Positions 1 to 8,908 of a stretch of 64,000 bases of DNA are shown one piece after another. This DNA comes from Xenorhabdus poinarii G6 (GTDB taxonomy: Bacteria > Pseudomonadota > Gammaproteobacteria > Enterobacterales > Enterobacteriaceae), in NCBI RefSeq assembly GCF_000968175.1, contig NZ_FO704551.1, positions 1,860,001-1,924,000 of the forward strand, in the 5' to 3' direction. Made by a program: the position numbers and the translations under genes. Position 1 is the first letter of the stretch. The number at the start of each line of letters is the position of its first letter. The notes under the pieces are model-generated. The model was not told the origin of the DNA. It was given only the letters and a program-made list of their open reading frames with translations, and ran no database searches.

Positions 1-1112
1 ATATCAACAGTCTGCTGAGTGAAGTGATTGCTAATCCGCTGATTTATGGCATTCAAAATACATTAGGGTATGCCTGCGGGCAAGGTGAAGGCGCAGAAAA
101 CTGTTCCAAAAATGACGCCAATTTTACCAAAGACAAAGAATTTTTATTCTCTGATAATTTCCACCCAACGCCGTTGGGGCACAAAATAATGGGTCAATAC
201 ATAACCTCTATCTATCGTGCTCCATCACAGGTCATGGCCCTGAACCAGGTTAACCGTGCATCAGTTAACAGTGCCCTCTCCTCCCTGGACGGCCATCTCC
301 AACAACTGCGCAATGGGGGCAATGCTCAGGGCAAAATGGGTATCTTTGGTGGCTACGCGGGCAGCCAGAATAAAACGCTGACACTGGGTAGCGATTACCA
401 GTTACTGGATAATCTGCTGTTGGGAGCCCTGTATTCTCACTATAAAGATGAGCGCACCCCGGCGGCGAATTTCACTTATGAAGGGCGCGGTCATGTTCTG
501 ACGGCATACACATTGTGGAACTATTATCACAACGGCTGGCTAAACGGTGACATTCATTATTCACGTACTCATTATGACAGCCTGACCCGTTCCATCCAGC
601 TCGGTAACGCTAACCGCAGAGAAACCGGTTCGACCACCGGCCATCAGTGGGGAGCTCGGCTGACCGCCGGTTGGGATATCCCGCTCACTGACTATCTGAC
701 AACCAGCCCAATCGTCCAGTATGCCTGGAGCAAAGGTAAAATCGATGGTTACCGTGAAGCCGGCGACAATAACACTGCCATGCATTTTAGTCATCAAGAC
801 TATACCTCTAAAATTGGTACACTGGGCTGGCGCGTCGATACCAACCTGGGTCGCTTCAATCCTTATGCCTCTGTTCAGGTTAACCACCAATTTGGCGACA
901 CACACTATAAACTGCACAGTGCCATTAATTCGGCCAAAGCCTCTTTTGTAACAGAAAGTGGCAAACAGAGCACCAACTGGCGTCAATATACCGTCGGGGT
1001 GAACGCGAACCTGTTCAATAACCTGTGTGGATTTGCCGCCGTCACCCGCAATGAAGGTCAGACTCAAAGTCCTAACTACAATTTTAATGTTGGTCTCAAT
1101 GCAACGTTCTAA
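1..1112 (+). CDS. GDSL-type esterase autotransporter, 3' part (cut by window start)
   Basis: The reading frame is open from the first bases (frame starting at base 3) and has no start codon of its own, so this is the C-terminal part of a gene that begins outside the window. It closely matches the downstream paralogue: the same NTLGYAC segment, the same catalytic Asp and His of the SGNH hydrolase fold (FSDNFHPTPLGH), then a beta-barrel of roughly 260 residues ending in Phe, as autotransporter barrels do. Proteins of this type (EstA-like) display an esterase/lipase passenger on the outer membrane. The nucleophile-bearing N terminus is not in the window. A strong hairpin terminator follows at 1172-1210. 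Confidence 0.9.
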   Translation, partial: INSLLSEVIANPLIYGIQNTLGYACGQGEGAENCSKNDANFTKDKEFLFSDNFHPTPLGHKIMGQYITSIYRAPSQVMALNQVNRASVNSALSSLDGHLQQLRNGGNAQGKMGIFGGYAGSQNKTLTLGSDYQLLDNLLLGALYSHYKDERTPAANFTYEGRGHVLTAYTLWNYYHNGWLNGDIHYSRTHYDSLTRSIQLGNANRRETGSTTGHQWGARLTAGWDIPLTDYLTTSPIVQYAWSKGKIDGYREAGDNNTAMHFSHQDYTSKIGTLGWRVDTNLGRFNPYASVQVNHQFGDTHYKLHSAINSAKASFVTESGKQSTNWRQYTVGVNANLFNNLCGFAAVTRNEGQTQSPNYNFNVGLNATF

Positions 1113-1171
1113 TTCTGTATCAATAAGCCGATATCGATAAACGCTCGAACGAGCAAAGAGAATCACTCCAG

Positions 1172-1210
1172 AAACGCAAGGCAATCAAAATGACTGCCTT
1201 GCGTTTTTTT
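1172..1210 (+). terminator. Rho-independent terminator after first esterase
   Basis: A 12-bp perfect stem (1172-1183 pairs with 1195-1206) with an 11-base loop is followed by a run of T. It separates the two tandem esterase genes, which therefore appear to be transcribed independently. Confidence 0.85.
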
Positions 1211-1355
1211 AATGCGTTATCCGATGAATGATGAATCAGGATGATCAACAAAATAGCAACCGAAAAGATGGCCGATAGGCATTCATCGTGCATTGAACTT
1301 TCGTATATAAAAATGGCGGTAGTATTGGGCGGAAAGATCCGAATTGGAGGAGTTT

Positions 1356-3338
1356 ATGAAGAAAGTTCTCTTTTTAGTGTCAGCGACTACTGCTCTATTA
1401 ATGAACGCCATTCCCAATACTTACGCCTATGATACCGTCTATGTTTTTGGTGATAGTTTGAGCGATGGTGGGAATAAAGGCAGATTCACAACCGACGGAA
1501 AAGACGCTGAATTATACGATGAATATATAACGCGAAAACTCACGAACAAAAAACTCATTCCTTCTAAAAATGGCGGAACGAATTACGCCGAAGGGGGCGC
1601 GACCGCGAATGGCGCCTATGATCCCTCTTGGGATACCTTTGTGCGTTCGACACAACAACAGCTTGATGACTATTTAAAAACACACGATGAAAAGGCCGAT
1701 CCTAATGGTGTCTACCTCTATTGGATCGGTGGGAATAATATTTCCAGGGCGCTGGAAGAATCCGCGAAAGACAATACAGAAACTGTCCAACGTTTAATTA
1801 ATGGCGGTTCGGCCTCCGCAGCATCACAAATCAATCGGCTGCTTAAAGATGGCGCTGGGTTGGTCATTGTGCCTGACGTGCCGGATGTTAGCATAACCCC
1901 TAAAGTTTTCGAATCGGTGATTAACGCGGCGTTACAGCAAGGTCAAATCTCTCAGGAACAAATTTCGCTCATTCTGCAAAAAGTGCATGCAGCCATTAAC
2001 TATTATCCGACCCCCAATAACGCAATTCGCAATCAAATTATCGACGGTGTTTTAAAAGGCATTGCTAACAAAGCATCGCCTGAGGATCAACAAAAGGCGA
2101 AAGAAATTTACACCCAATTGCATGATGCCTACGATAAGACCCGCAAAACGGCGACTCAATTTTCTGACCAATATAATCAATTAGAAGAAAGTCAACTTGA
2201 TGATGGCAATATTCTTCGTGCCAACACCTCGCTGCTATTACAGGAAATAATTGAAAATCCGACTATTTATGGTATCACCAATACGCTAGGTTATGCCTGC
2301 CCGCAAGATAAATCGGTTATTGCTTGCTCTTCTTCCGATCCCAACTTTGATAAAAGCCAGACGTTTTTGTTTTCCGATTACTTGCATCCAACACCTTATG
2401 CACATCATGTGATCGGCCAGTACATTATGTCGATCTATAACGCGCCATTACAGGTGATGGCATTAAACCCTATCAATCGCATTCCGGTTAAAATGGCACT
2501 ATCCTCCCTTTATGGCCACTTGCAACAATCGCGTACTAGTCATCACGAGCCAGGCAAAGTTAACCTATTTGGAGGTTACAGCGGCAGCCACAATACCACT
2601 CTAACCTTGGGCAGTGATTATCAATTGACGGATAATTGGTTATTAGGCACAACGATTTCACGTTACAGGAATGAACAAAATGCAACACCCAATTTCAATT
2701 ATGCCGCGACAGGTCATGTCATCACCGCTTATACACAATGGGACTACGGGAATAACGGCTGGCTGAGCGGTGATCTCCATTATTCACTGACGCATTACGA
2801 CAATCTCTCACGCACCATTCAGCTCGGTCAGGCAACACGTCGGGAGGAAGGTTCAACAACCGGTAAACAATGGGGCTGGCGTGTGGTGGCCGGCTGGAAT
2901 ATCCCTGTCACCCATTATCTGACGACCAGCCCGATCATCCAGTACAGCTGGGACAAAGGAAACGTTGATGGCTATCATGAAGCCGGTTTCAGCAGTACCG
3001 CGATGCATTTTAGCGACCAACACTATCGTTCCAGCGTTGGTTCAGTCGGCTGGCGGGTAGATACACAATTGGGAAGCATCAATCCTTATGCTTCTGTCTT
3101 GTTTAAGCATCAATTCAATAATGGACACGATGTGCTTAACAGCGCCATCAACACCACCACCACACATTTTGTTCAACAAAAAGACGAACACGATAAGGAT
3201 CACCTTCAATATACCGTCGGCGTTAATGCCAATCTGACCAGTAATCTTCATGCATTTGCCGCTGTATCACATGAAAAAAATAATAATACCCCCAATCACG
3301 ATTATTACTTCAATTTGGGGCTGAGTGCCAGATTTTGA
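1356..3338 (+). CDS. GDSL-type esterase/lipase autotransporter
   Basis: Full-length surface esterase of 660 residues. The ATG at 1356 is preferred over an upstream TTG because GGAGG lies just upstream of it and a signal peptide follows (cleavage after TYA, residue 24). The SGNH nucleophile is Ser34 in VFGDSLSDGG; the Asp/His pair is D341 and H344 in FSDYLHPTP. From about residue 400 the protein is a repetitive amphipathic beta-barrel ending in GLSARF, typical of an autotransporter translocator. The family (EstA-like) hydrolyses short- to medium-chain esters or glycerophospholipids at the cell surface. It is a tandem paralogue of the preceding gene. Physiological substrate unknown. Confidence 0.93.
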   Translation: MKKVLFLVSATTALLMNAIPNTYAYDTVYVFGDSLSDGGNKGRFTTDGKDAELYDEYITRKLTNKKLIPSKNGGTNYAEGGATANGAYDPSWDTFVRSTQQQLDDYLKTHDEKADPNGVYLYWIGGNNISRALEESAKDNTETVQRLINGGSASAASQINRLLKDGAGLVIVPDVPDVSITPKVFESVINAALQQGQISQEQISLILQKVHAAINYYPTPNNAIRNQIIDGVLKGIANKASPEDQQKAKEIYTQLHDAYDKTRKTATQFSDQYNQLEESQLDDGNILRANTSLLLQEIIENPTIYGITNTLGYACPQDKSVIACSSSDPNFDKSQTFLFSDYLHPTPYAHHVIGQYIMSIYNAPLQVMALNPINRIPVKMALSSLYGHLQQSRTSHHEPGKVNLFGGYSGSHNTTLTLGSDYQLTDNWLLGTTISRYRNEQNATPNFNYAATGHVITAYTQWDYGNNGWLSGDLHYSLTHYDNLSRTIQLGQATRREEGSTTGKQWGWRVVAGWNIPVTHYLTTSPIIQYSWDKGNVDGYHEAGFSSTAMHFSDQHYRSSVGSVGWRVDTQLGSINPYASVLFKHQFNNGHDVLNSAINTTTTHFVQQKDEHDKDHLQYTVGVNANLTSNLHAFAAVSHEKNNNTPNHDYYFNLGLSARF

Positions 3339-3369
3339 TAGACCCCATCATTATCTTTTACCCACTAAA

Positions 3370-3397
3370 ATAAGGCGGTCGTTTATGACCGCCTTAT
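3370..3397. terminator. Hairpin between esterase and convergent ychH
   Basis: An 11-bp perfect stem (3370-3380 with 3387-3397) with a 6-base loop lies between convergent genes, so it can serve both strands. The T tract is weak on either side. Confidence 0.6.
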
Positions 3398-3428
3398 CTC
3401 CATTGACTGTTTACGGATGTATAAAACA

Positions 3429-3704
3429 TCACAGATGCTGGTGTTTTTTACGACGATAACGTTCATCATAATTTTTCAGCCACCAATATTTATCTGTCAC
3501 CCGTTCCCGGCCACCGATACTGGCGCCAACCAACCAAATAAATGCGCCCATGAACAACCCGATTAATGCGCTGCCGGCGAGAAATTCAGAGTCACCATAA
3601 CCAAAAATATGACTAAATAATACATAACTCAGGCTAATCAGCATTGCCGCCATGCCCATTCCCATGAGAATATTACCGAGAATAAACGCTTTTTTACGCG
3701 TCAT
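3429..3704 (-). CDS. ychH: YchH-like inner-membrane stress protein (DUF2583)
   Basis: A 91-residue protein with two hydrophobic segments (about residues 8-30 and 40-65) and a basic, His/Lys-rich tail. Length, sequence (MTRKKAFILGN start, GASIGGRERVTDKYWWLKNYDERYR end) and position beside pth match enterobacterial YchH. The ATG at 3704 is preferred to a longer frame because GGGAGGT lies directly upstream. In E. coli ychH likewise lies next to pth in opposite orientation. Its role is only loosely defined (stress-inducible membrane protein). Confidence 0.85.
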   Translation of the reverse strand: MTRKKAFILGNILMGMGMAAMLISLSYVLFSHIFGYGDSEFLAGSALIGLFMGAFIWLVGASIGGRERVTDKYWWLKNYDERYRRKKHQHL

Positions 3705-4028
3705 CACCAACCTCCCATACTTTTTGTGAGTGCTTATTTGCAAACACAACGAACCTAAAAGCACGAAAGCAGATATCTCCTTTTATCCTGATTATAACCC
3801 TATTATATAAAAGGTTATTGCGGCGGCGATCACAAGCTGTATAAATTTAAGCCTAATCTTTTACATTCCGACAAAATAATCTTTATTCAAAAGGCATGCT
3901 TATTAAAAAGAAGTCGGTGTGATGTCAATCAAGTGAAAAGAGAAAGTGATAATGGGTTTTGTACTCATGCGCTGAGATCGGTAAACTAATCTCCTTTTTG
4001 TTTTATTGCCAATAAGCGAACCAAAACT

Positions 4029-4619
4029 GTGAGTAACATAAAATTAATCGTTGGCCTGGCAAATCCTGGCGCCGAATATGCACAGACCAGGCATAATGCT
4101 GGCGCATGGTTTGTCGATTTGTTAGCACAACGCTACCACCAGCCCCTGAAAGAAGAGAGTAAATTTTTTGGCTATACCGCCCGTATCAATGTGAATGGGC
4201 AGGATATCCGTTTACTGGTGCCAACCACTTTTATGAATCTCAGCGGCAAAGCTGTTCTTGCCCTGGCTGGATTTTATCGCATTCAACCGGATGAAATTTT
4301 GGTTGTTCATGATGAGCTGGATTTGCCACCCGGTGTGGCAAAAATGAAACTGGGCGGCAGTCATGGCGGCCATAATGGCCTGAAAGACATTCAAAATAAA
4401 TTCGGCAATAACCCTAATTTCCATCGTCTGCGTATCGGCATCGGCCATCCGGGCGACAAAAACAAAGTGGTGGGTTTCGTCCTGGGTAAACCCCCCGCCA
4501 GCGAACAAAAGCTCATTGATGATGCTATCGATGAAGCATTGCGCTGTACAGACATTCTGATTAATGAAGGAATGAGTAAGGCCATTAACCGTCTGCATGC
4601 CTTTAAAGCCAGTACCTGA
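4029..4619 (+). CDS. pth: Peptidyl-tRNA hydrolase
   Basis: Encodes 196 residues, the usual size for bacterial Pth, which cleaves the ester bond of peptidyl-tRNAs released from stalled ribosomes. The conserved active-site elements are present: Asn12 and catalytic His22 in [16 protein letters not shown], Asn in TFMNLSG, Asp95 in HDELDLPPG, and GGHNGL. The start is GTG at 4029; no ATG fits the conserved N terminus. It lies immediately upstream of ychF, as in other Enterobacterales, with a 114-base gap. Confidence 0.97.
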   Translation: MSNIKLIVGLANPGAEYAQTRHNAGAWFVDLLAQRYHQPLKEESKFFGYTARINVNGQDIRLLVPTTFMNLSGKAVLALAGFYRIQPDEILVVHDELDLPPGVAKMKLGGSHGGHNGLKDIQNKFGNNPNFHRLRIGIGHPGDKNKVVGFVLGKPPASEQKLIDDAIDEALRCTDILINEGMSKAINRLHAFKAST

Positions 4620-4733
4620 CCGGGAGCGCGTGGCGCAACGAGCGATTGCATGTATAATAGCGCCAATGTGATATAACCCACCAACAAGCCTATCGCGCGT
4701 TGGTTTTTTTAAGTGATTTAAGGTGATAAATAT

Positions 4734-5825
4734 ATGGGATTCAAATGCGGTATCGTTGGCCTGCCTAACGTTGGGAAATCTACCTTATTCAATGCGCTGA
4801 CCAAAGCAGGTATCGAAGCAGCAAACTTCCCGTTCTGCACCATCGAGCCAAACACCGGTGTTGTGCCGATGCCAGACCCCCGTCTCGACAAATTAGCTGA
4901 GATTGTAAAACCACAACGCATACTCCCAACCACAATGGAATTCGTGGATATTGCGGGTCTGGTTAAAGGCGCGTCAAAAGGGGAAGGTTTGGGTAATCAG
5001 TTCCTGACTAACATCCGTGAAACCGAAGCCATTGGCCATGTGGTACGCTGTTTTGAGAATGACAACATCATCCATGTTGCAGGCCAGGTTGACCCTGCTG
5101 CGGATATTGACACCATCAACACTGAGCTGGCACTGTCTGATTTGGATACCTGTGAACGCGCTATCCATCGTGTACAGAAAAAAGCCAAAGGTGGCGATAA
5201 AGAAGCGAAAGCAGAACTTGAAGTCCTGGAAAAATGCCTTCCTCATCTTGAACAAGCCGGCATGCTGCGCGCGTTAAATCTCAGCGCGGAAGAAAAAGCC
5301 GTGATTCGCTATCTGAGCTTCCTGACGTTAAAACCAACCATGTACATTGCCAACGTCAATGAAGAGGGTTTCGAAAATAACCCACACCTTGATATTGTGC
5401 GTGCCATTGCTGAAAAAGAAGGCTCTGTTGTTGTTCCGGTCTGTGCTGCCATCGAAGCCGATATCGCCGAACTGGACGATGCGGATCGCGCAGAGTTCAT
5501 GGCAGAACTGGGGCTGGAAGAGCCGGGGTTAAACCGCGTTATTCGTGCCGGCTATCAACTGCTGAACCTGCAAACTTACTTCACGGCGGGGGTCAAAGAA
5601 GTGCGTGCCTGGACCATTCCGGTCGGCGCAACGGCGCCACAAGCGGCAGGTAAAATCCACACTGACTTTGAAAAAGGTTTTATTCGCGCTCAGACCATCG
5701 CATTTGATGATTTTATCACTTACAAAGGCGAGCAAGGTGCGAAAGAAGCCGGTAAAATGCGGGCCGAAGGCAAAGACTATATTGTTAAAGATGGCGATGT
5801 CCTGAATTTCCTATTCAACGTCTAA
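4734..5825 (+). CDS. ychF: Redox-regulated ATPase YchF (OLA1 family)
   Basis: 363 residues, as in E. coli. The P-loop is GLPNVGKST near the N terminus. The base-specificity motif is NVNE rather than NKxD, which explains the ATP preference of this Obg-related P-loop protein. A helical insertion (residues about 140-180) and a C-terminal TGS domain (from about residue 280) follow. YchF associates with ribosomes and modulates oxidative-stress responses. Downstream of pth, same strand; a perfect 18-bp inverted repeat follows the stop. Confidence 0.97.
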   Translation: MGFKCGIVGLPNVGKSTLFNALTKAGIEAANFPFCTIEPNTGVVPMPDPRLDKLAEIVKPQRILPTTMEFVDIAGLVKGASKGEGLGNQFLTNIRETEAIGHVVRCFENDNIIHVAGQVDPAADIDTINTELALSDLDTCERAIHRVQKKAKGGDKEAKAELEVLEKCLPHLEQAGMLRALNLSAEEKAVIRYLSFLTLKPTMYIANVNEEGFENNPHLDIVRAIAEKEGSVVVPVCAAIEADIAELDDADRAEFMAELGLEEPGLNRVIRAGYQLLNLQTYFTAGVKEVRAWTIPVGATAPQAAGKIHTDFEKGFIRAQTIAFDDFITYKGEQGAKEAGKMRAEGKDYIVKDGDVLNFLFNV

Positions 5826-5856
5826 CCCCTTTTCCTGTCTTAAGCGATTTCAATAT

Positions 5857-5900
5857 GAACCACTTCGGAAATTCAGTGTTTAGAATTTCCGAAGTGGTTC
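5857..5900 (+). terminator. Perfect 18-bp inverted repeat after ychF
   Basis: Bases 5857-5874 are the exact reverse complement of 5883-5900, with an 8-base loop. It is the likely 3' end signal of the pth-ychF unit, although no long T run follows. The length and perfection are unusual for a plain terminator. Confidence 0.6.
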
Positions 5901-6306
5901 ACTTAATTCAATTCCATATACAAATATCATCCTGCATTCTTTTAAAAAATCTTGTGTATAACCTCGTCTTATAAAAAACAAGAATTTTCTTTTATTAAAG
6001 AATATCCTTTTCATCACGTCAAACATTAAATAAACAAGTCAAATAAAGTCTATCCCATAAGCATCCCCTGCAATAGCTTAAATATCGCTAACACTTCCAT
6101 GATTTTATTCATTAACTTTTTTCAGATAAGAAAATAAAAAAACACGATTACCATTCAGTAAACACATGATAAATCCAATGGAAAAACCAATAGCCAAAAG
6201 TATTGCTTAGTTGTAAAAATAAGCATGTTGATATCAACGCTATCAACAACCAGAGTTAATATTTAAATTTCAATTATTAACCATATAAAGATAAGACACT
6301 AATATC

Positions 6307-6420
6307 ATGAAAAAAAGTGAGCTTTTATTGCCATTATTAATCAATAATTGCGATCGCAAGAAGTCATTAAAAAGACATGACACGGTAAAAAGCGTCATCA
6401 TGGCCGGAGCGATTTTTTAA
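6307..6420 (+). CDS. Short 37-codon ORF, unit 1
   Basis: ATG to TAA of 37 residues starting MKKSELLLPLLINNCDRKK and ending in a hydrophobic VIMAGAIF. It is too short for homology claims and only an AAAG-like ribosome site lies upstream. The copy in the next unit (7057) keeps the frame and length, with one conservative change (Lys2 to Arg) and one silent change. It may be a leader or partner peptide for the secreted-peptide gene 100 bases downstream, or a chance ORF preserved by recent duplication. Confidence 0.4.
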   Translation: MKKSELLLPLLINNCDRKKSLKRHDTVKSVIMAGAIF

Positions 6421-6520
6421 AAGCAAACACTATTTTCTTATTCAGCACCTCAGGTGGAATTCATGCCAATATGAATTCTTTTCAAGTAAATCTCTCTCAA
6501 TCTAAATTAAGGTATTTATT

Positions 6521-6709
6521 ATGAATAGAAGAAAAATCGCAGCATGTTTACTTACATTAATCGTAGGCACCGGCGTCACCACATACGTACATGCATATAC
6601 CGCCGAACATTTCTTCGCTGGTAAAGCTAAAGAGCTTACCTTAATCGCATGTAATGCAATACCTGATACAAATATCTTCCTAAAAGCCACTAAAGCAGCT
6701 TGCTTATAA
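6521..6709 (+). CDS. Small exported two-cysteine peptide, copy 1
   Basis: A 62-residue ORF with an AAGG ribosome site 8 bases before the ATG. Residues 1-25 form a typical signal peptide (basic start, hydrophobic core, cleavage after VHA). The mature part is about 37 residues with Cys44 and Cys61, which could form one disulfide. I do not recognise the family. The paralogue at 7271 has an identical leader and a diverged mature part of equal length. A secreted antimicrobial, immunity or signalling peptide would fit, but that is inference. Confidence 0.65.
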   Translation: MNRRKIAACLLTLIVGTGVTTYVHAYTAEHFFAGKAKELTLIACNAIPDTNIFLKATKAACL

Positions 6710-6728
6710 TCTAGCTTTATAAAAAAAC

Positions 6729-6762
6729 AAGGATATTCTTTTATCAAAGAATATCCTTTTCA
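6729..6762 (+). terminator. Terminator after peptide copy 1
   Basis: A 12-bp perfect stem (6729-6740 with 6747-6758) is followed by TTTT. The same structure follows copy 2 at 7479-7508. A degenerate version at about 5980-6011 starts the first repeat unit, which suggests that a further copy was once present upstream. Confidence 0.75.
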
Positions 6763-7056
6763 TCACGTCAAACATTAAATAAACAAGCCAAATAAAGTCT
6801 ATCCCATAAGCATCCCCTGCAATAGCTTAAATATCGCTAACAATTCCATGATTTTATTCATTAACTTTTTTTCAGATAAGAAAATAAAAAAACACGATTA
6901 CCATTCAGTAAACACATGATAAATCCAATGGAAAAACCAATAGCCAAAGGTATTGCTTAGTTGTAAAAATAAGCATGTTGATATCAACGCTATCAACAAC
7001 CAGAGTTAATATTTAAATTTTAATTATTAACCATATAAAGGTAAGGTACTAATATC

Positions 7057-7170
7057 ATGAGAAAAAGTGAGCTTTTATTGCCATTATTAATCAATAATTG
7101 CGATCGCAAGAAGTCATTAAAAAGACATGACACGGTAAAAAGTGTCATCATGGCCGGAGCGATTTTTTAA
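7057..7170 (+). CDS. Short 37-codon ORF, unit 2
   Basis: Same frame and length as the ORF at 6307, differing by Lys2 to Arg and a silent Ser codon change. Upstream is AAAGGTAAGG, a slightly better ribosome site than in copy 1. Function unknown. Confidence 0.4.
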   Translation: MRKSELLLPLLINNCDRKKSLKRHDTVKSVIMAGAIF

Positions 7171-7270
7171 AAGCAAACACTATTTTCTTATTCAGCACCT
7201 CAGGTGGAATTCATGCCAACATGAATTCTTTTCAAGTAAATCTCTATCAATCTAAATTAAGGTATTTATT

Positions 7271-7459
7271 ATGAATAGAAGAAAAATCGCAGCATGTTTA
7301 CTTACATTAATCGTAGGCACCGGCGTCACCACATACGTACATGCACAGGCCGCCAACAGTTTATTAGCTGGTCCAGCCAAAGACCTTGCCTTATTAGCAT
7401 GTGATCAAATAGAGGGTACAGGTTTCGTTGCGCGTCTCGGTAAAGCACTTTGTATATAA
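7271..7459 (+). CDS. Small exported two-cysteine peptide, copy 2
   Basis: 62 residues. The 25-residue leader is identical to copy 1, including at the DNA level. The mature part (starting QAANSLLAGPAKDLALLAC) keeps Cys44, Cys61, the AG and AK positions and the length, but most other residues differ. Conserved flanks around a diverged core are typical of peptides under diversifying selection or of exchanged cassettes. Same ribosome site and same terminator (7479-7508). Confidence 0.65.
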   Translation: MNRRKIAACLLTLIVGTGVTTYVHAQAANSLLAGPAKDLALLACDQIEGTGFVARLGKALCI

Positions 7460-7618
7460 TCTAGCTCTATAAAAAAACAAGGATATTCTTTTATCAAAGA
7501 ATATCCTTGTCATAAGTCAAATCATTAAATAAACAGTCTTATTTAATGCTAAAAAAACAGATACATCAGATATCACTTCAGATGTATTAATTCACGCTAA
7601 AATAAGAGGTATTTGACA

Positions 7619-7825
7619 ATGAAAACGTTAATTGCAGTCTGTCTTGCAGCAACAATGATAAGTGGATTCGCGGTGAGTGCAGCATCGGCACAAACATCAG
7701 CTATCGTCATCGCTGGACAACATCATCCTTATGGTCCTGGTGGCTGTGTACTTCCATTCCCTCCATTCCCTCCATTCCCTCCAATCCCGCCATATCCAGG
7801 TTGCCCACACCCACCTGCACCCTGA
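7619..7825 (+). CDS. Proline-rich exported peptide
   Basis: 68 residues from the ATG at 7619, with AAGAGGT about 10 bases upstream. Residues 1-26 are a signal peptide (cleavage after ASA). The mature part of about 42 residues holds a run of FPP and IPP repeats flanked by two cysteines, and has almost no charge. I do not recognise a family. Proline-rich short peptides can be antimicrobial or surface-binding; the location right after the duplicated exported peptides suggests a locus for small secreted peptides. Confidence 0.6.
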   Translation: MKTLIAVCLAATMISGFAVSAASAQTSAIVIAGQHHPYGPGGCVLPFPPFPPFPPIPPYPGCPHPPAP

Positions 7826-7871
7826 TGCTCAATAACCAATAAGTATAATAAGTCTATATCCCACATTTCGG

Positions 7872-7908
7872 CTTGCATTGAGTGGACATTCAATGCAAGA
7901 TTTTTTTA
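7872..7908. terminator. Terminator between peptide gene and hydrolase
   Basis: A 10-bp perfect stem (7872-7881 with 7890-7899) is followed by a T run on the + strand. It lies between convergent genes and overlaps the last codon of the hydrolase. Confidence 0.8.
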
Positions 7909-8736
7909 TTGCACCTGCTTCAGAAAATCAAATAAAAATGGATTAAATCTTTCAGGCAACTGCCAAAAAGGGGCATGGCCAATACCGGGCAAATTAAATA
8001 CTTTTCTTTTCCAAAGATTCCGATAATTCAGTCCGGCAATATAATCAAAATGAATAAAGGGATCATCTGCGCCATTAACAATGGCTAAAGGGATGTTGCT
8101 GGTTTCAACCAATAACTTTTGATCACTTGCCTGAGGAGACAGGAAGGCTTCAAACATATATTGCCGGGCTAATCCGTCTGTTTTTATCACCGCATCCACA
8201 ATAAAAGGCTCATGAAGCGCATGAGCGGCATAGGTATCCGTGACAAACTGCTTAACATCTTCCTGAGTAAATTCCGCTTTACCCGCCAGCCCTACACCAG
8301 GACGAAAACCCAAAGCGACATTATCTGCTCCGATGGATACAGGGGGCGTACCACATATCATTAAGCCCATCATCTGAGGGAATAACGCCAGCATCTCCAG
8401 CCCGATATGACCACCTAACGACCAACCAAAAACCACGACTTTATCAATGCCTATTTTTCCCAGCACCTCAATGATGGTGTGCGCATAACTGGGCATTGAA
8501 TATGCCTGACGTGGTTCGCTGGCACGAGATGATTCACCATGCCCCGGTAAATCTAACGCTAAAACCCGATATTGCCCTTGTAACTGATGAATTTGATGAT
8601 GAAAGACTTCTTTACAACTTGAATTACCATGGATAAAAAGAACCGGTAATTTATCCCCGCCAGAATCTATCACTGAAATAGATTAATAATGGGTTTGAAT
8701 ATCATATTTATTTATATCAGCGTGTATAGTCACCAT
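7906..8736 (-). pseudogene. Alpha/beta hydrolase with in-frame stop at codon 18
   Basis: The best start is the ATG at 8736 with AGGAGAGAG upstream, giving MVTIHADINKYDIQTHY; codon 18 (8683-8685) is TAA, after which the same frame stays open to 7906. The rest is an intact hydrolase: oxyanion region FIHGNSS, nucleophile elbow GWSLGG, acid in GADDPF and His in GIGHAPFW. A restart at GTG 8673 lacks a ribosome site but would give 255 residues. Either the gene is inactivated by a nonsense mutation, or it uses the weak restart. The substrate cannot be deduced. Confidence 0.75.
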
Positions 8737-8908
8737 TATTCTCTCTCCTCAAATATCAATAATCGATAGGGGCAAAAAAGCGATTGAGTTAGCTGTATCA
8801 CAAAATATTAATATTAAACACCGAACTGGTGACGTCATGTTGTATACAAGTTAATACCAATATTTAACATCCATGACATATTACATAACATCATCGGGTT
8901 ACCACATT

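Larger units (their letters stand above)
5970..7530 (+). repeat. 750-bp tandem duplication plus partial third end
   Basis: The block from about 5970 to 6718 recurs at about 6718 to 7468 with a period of exactly 750 bases, and a third copy of its first ~60 bases follows to about 7530. Each unit begins with the hairpin that terminates the previous gene, then about 300 bp of non-coding DNA, a 37-codon ORF and a 62-codon secreted-peptide gene. Most of the unit is almost identical between copies; only the mature-peptide segment has diverged strongly. Confidence 0.92.

Noticed and set aside
561..1184. Long - strand ORF opposite the first esterase
   Set aside because: It lies fully antisense to a clearly coding autotransporter barrel, has no recognisable domain, and reflects codon bias of the real gene.
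5017..5277. Extra-frame ORFs inside ychF
   Set aside because: Overlap the conserved YchF frame, no independent start signals.
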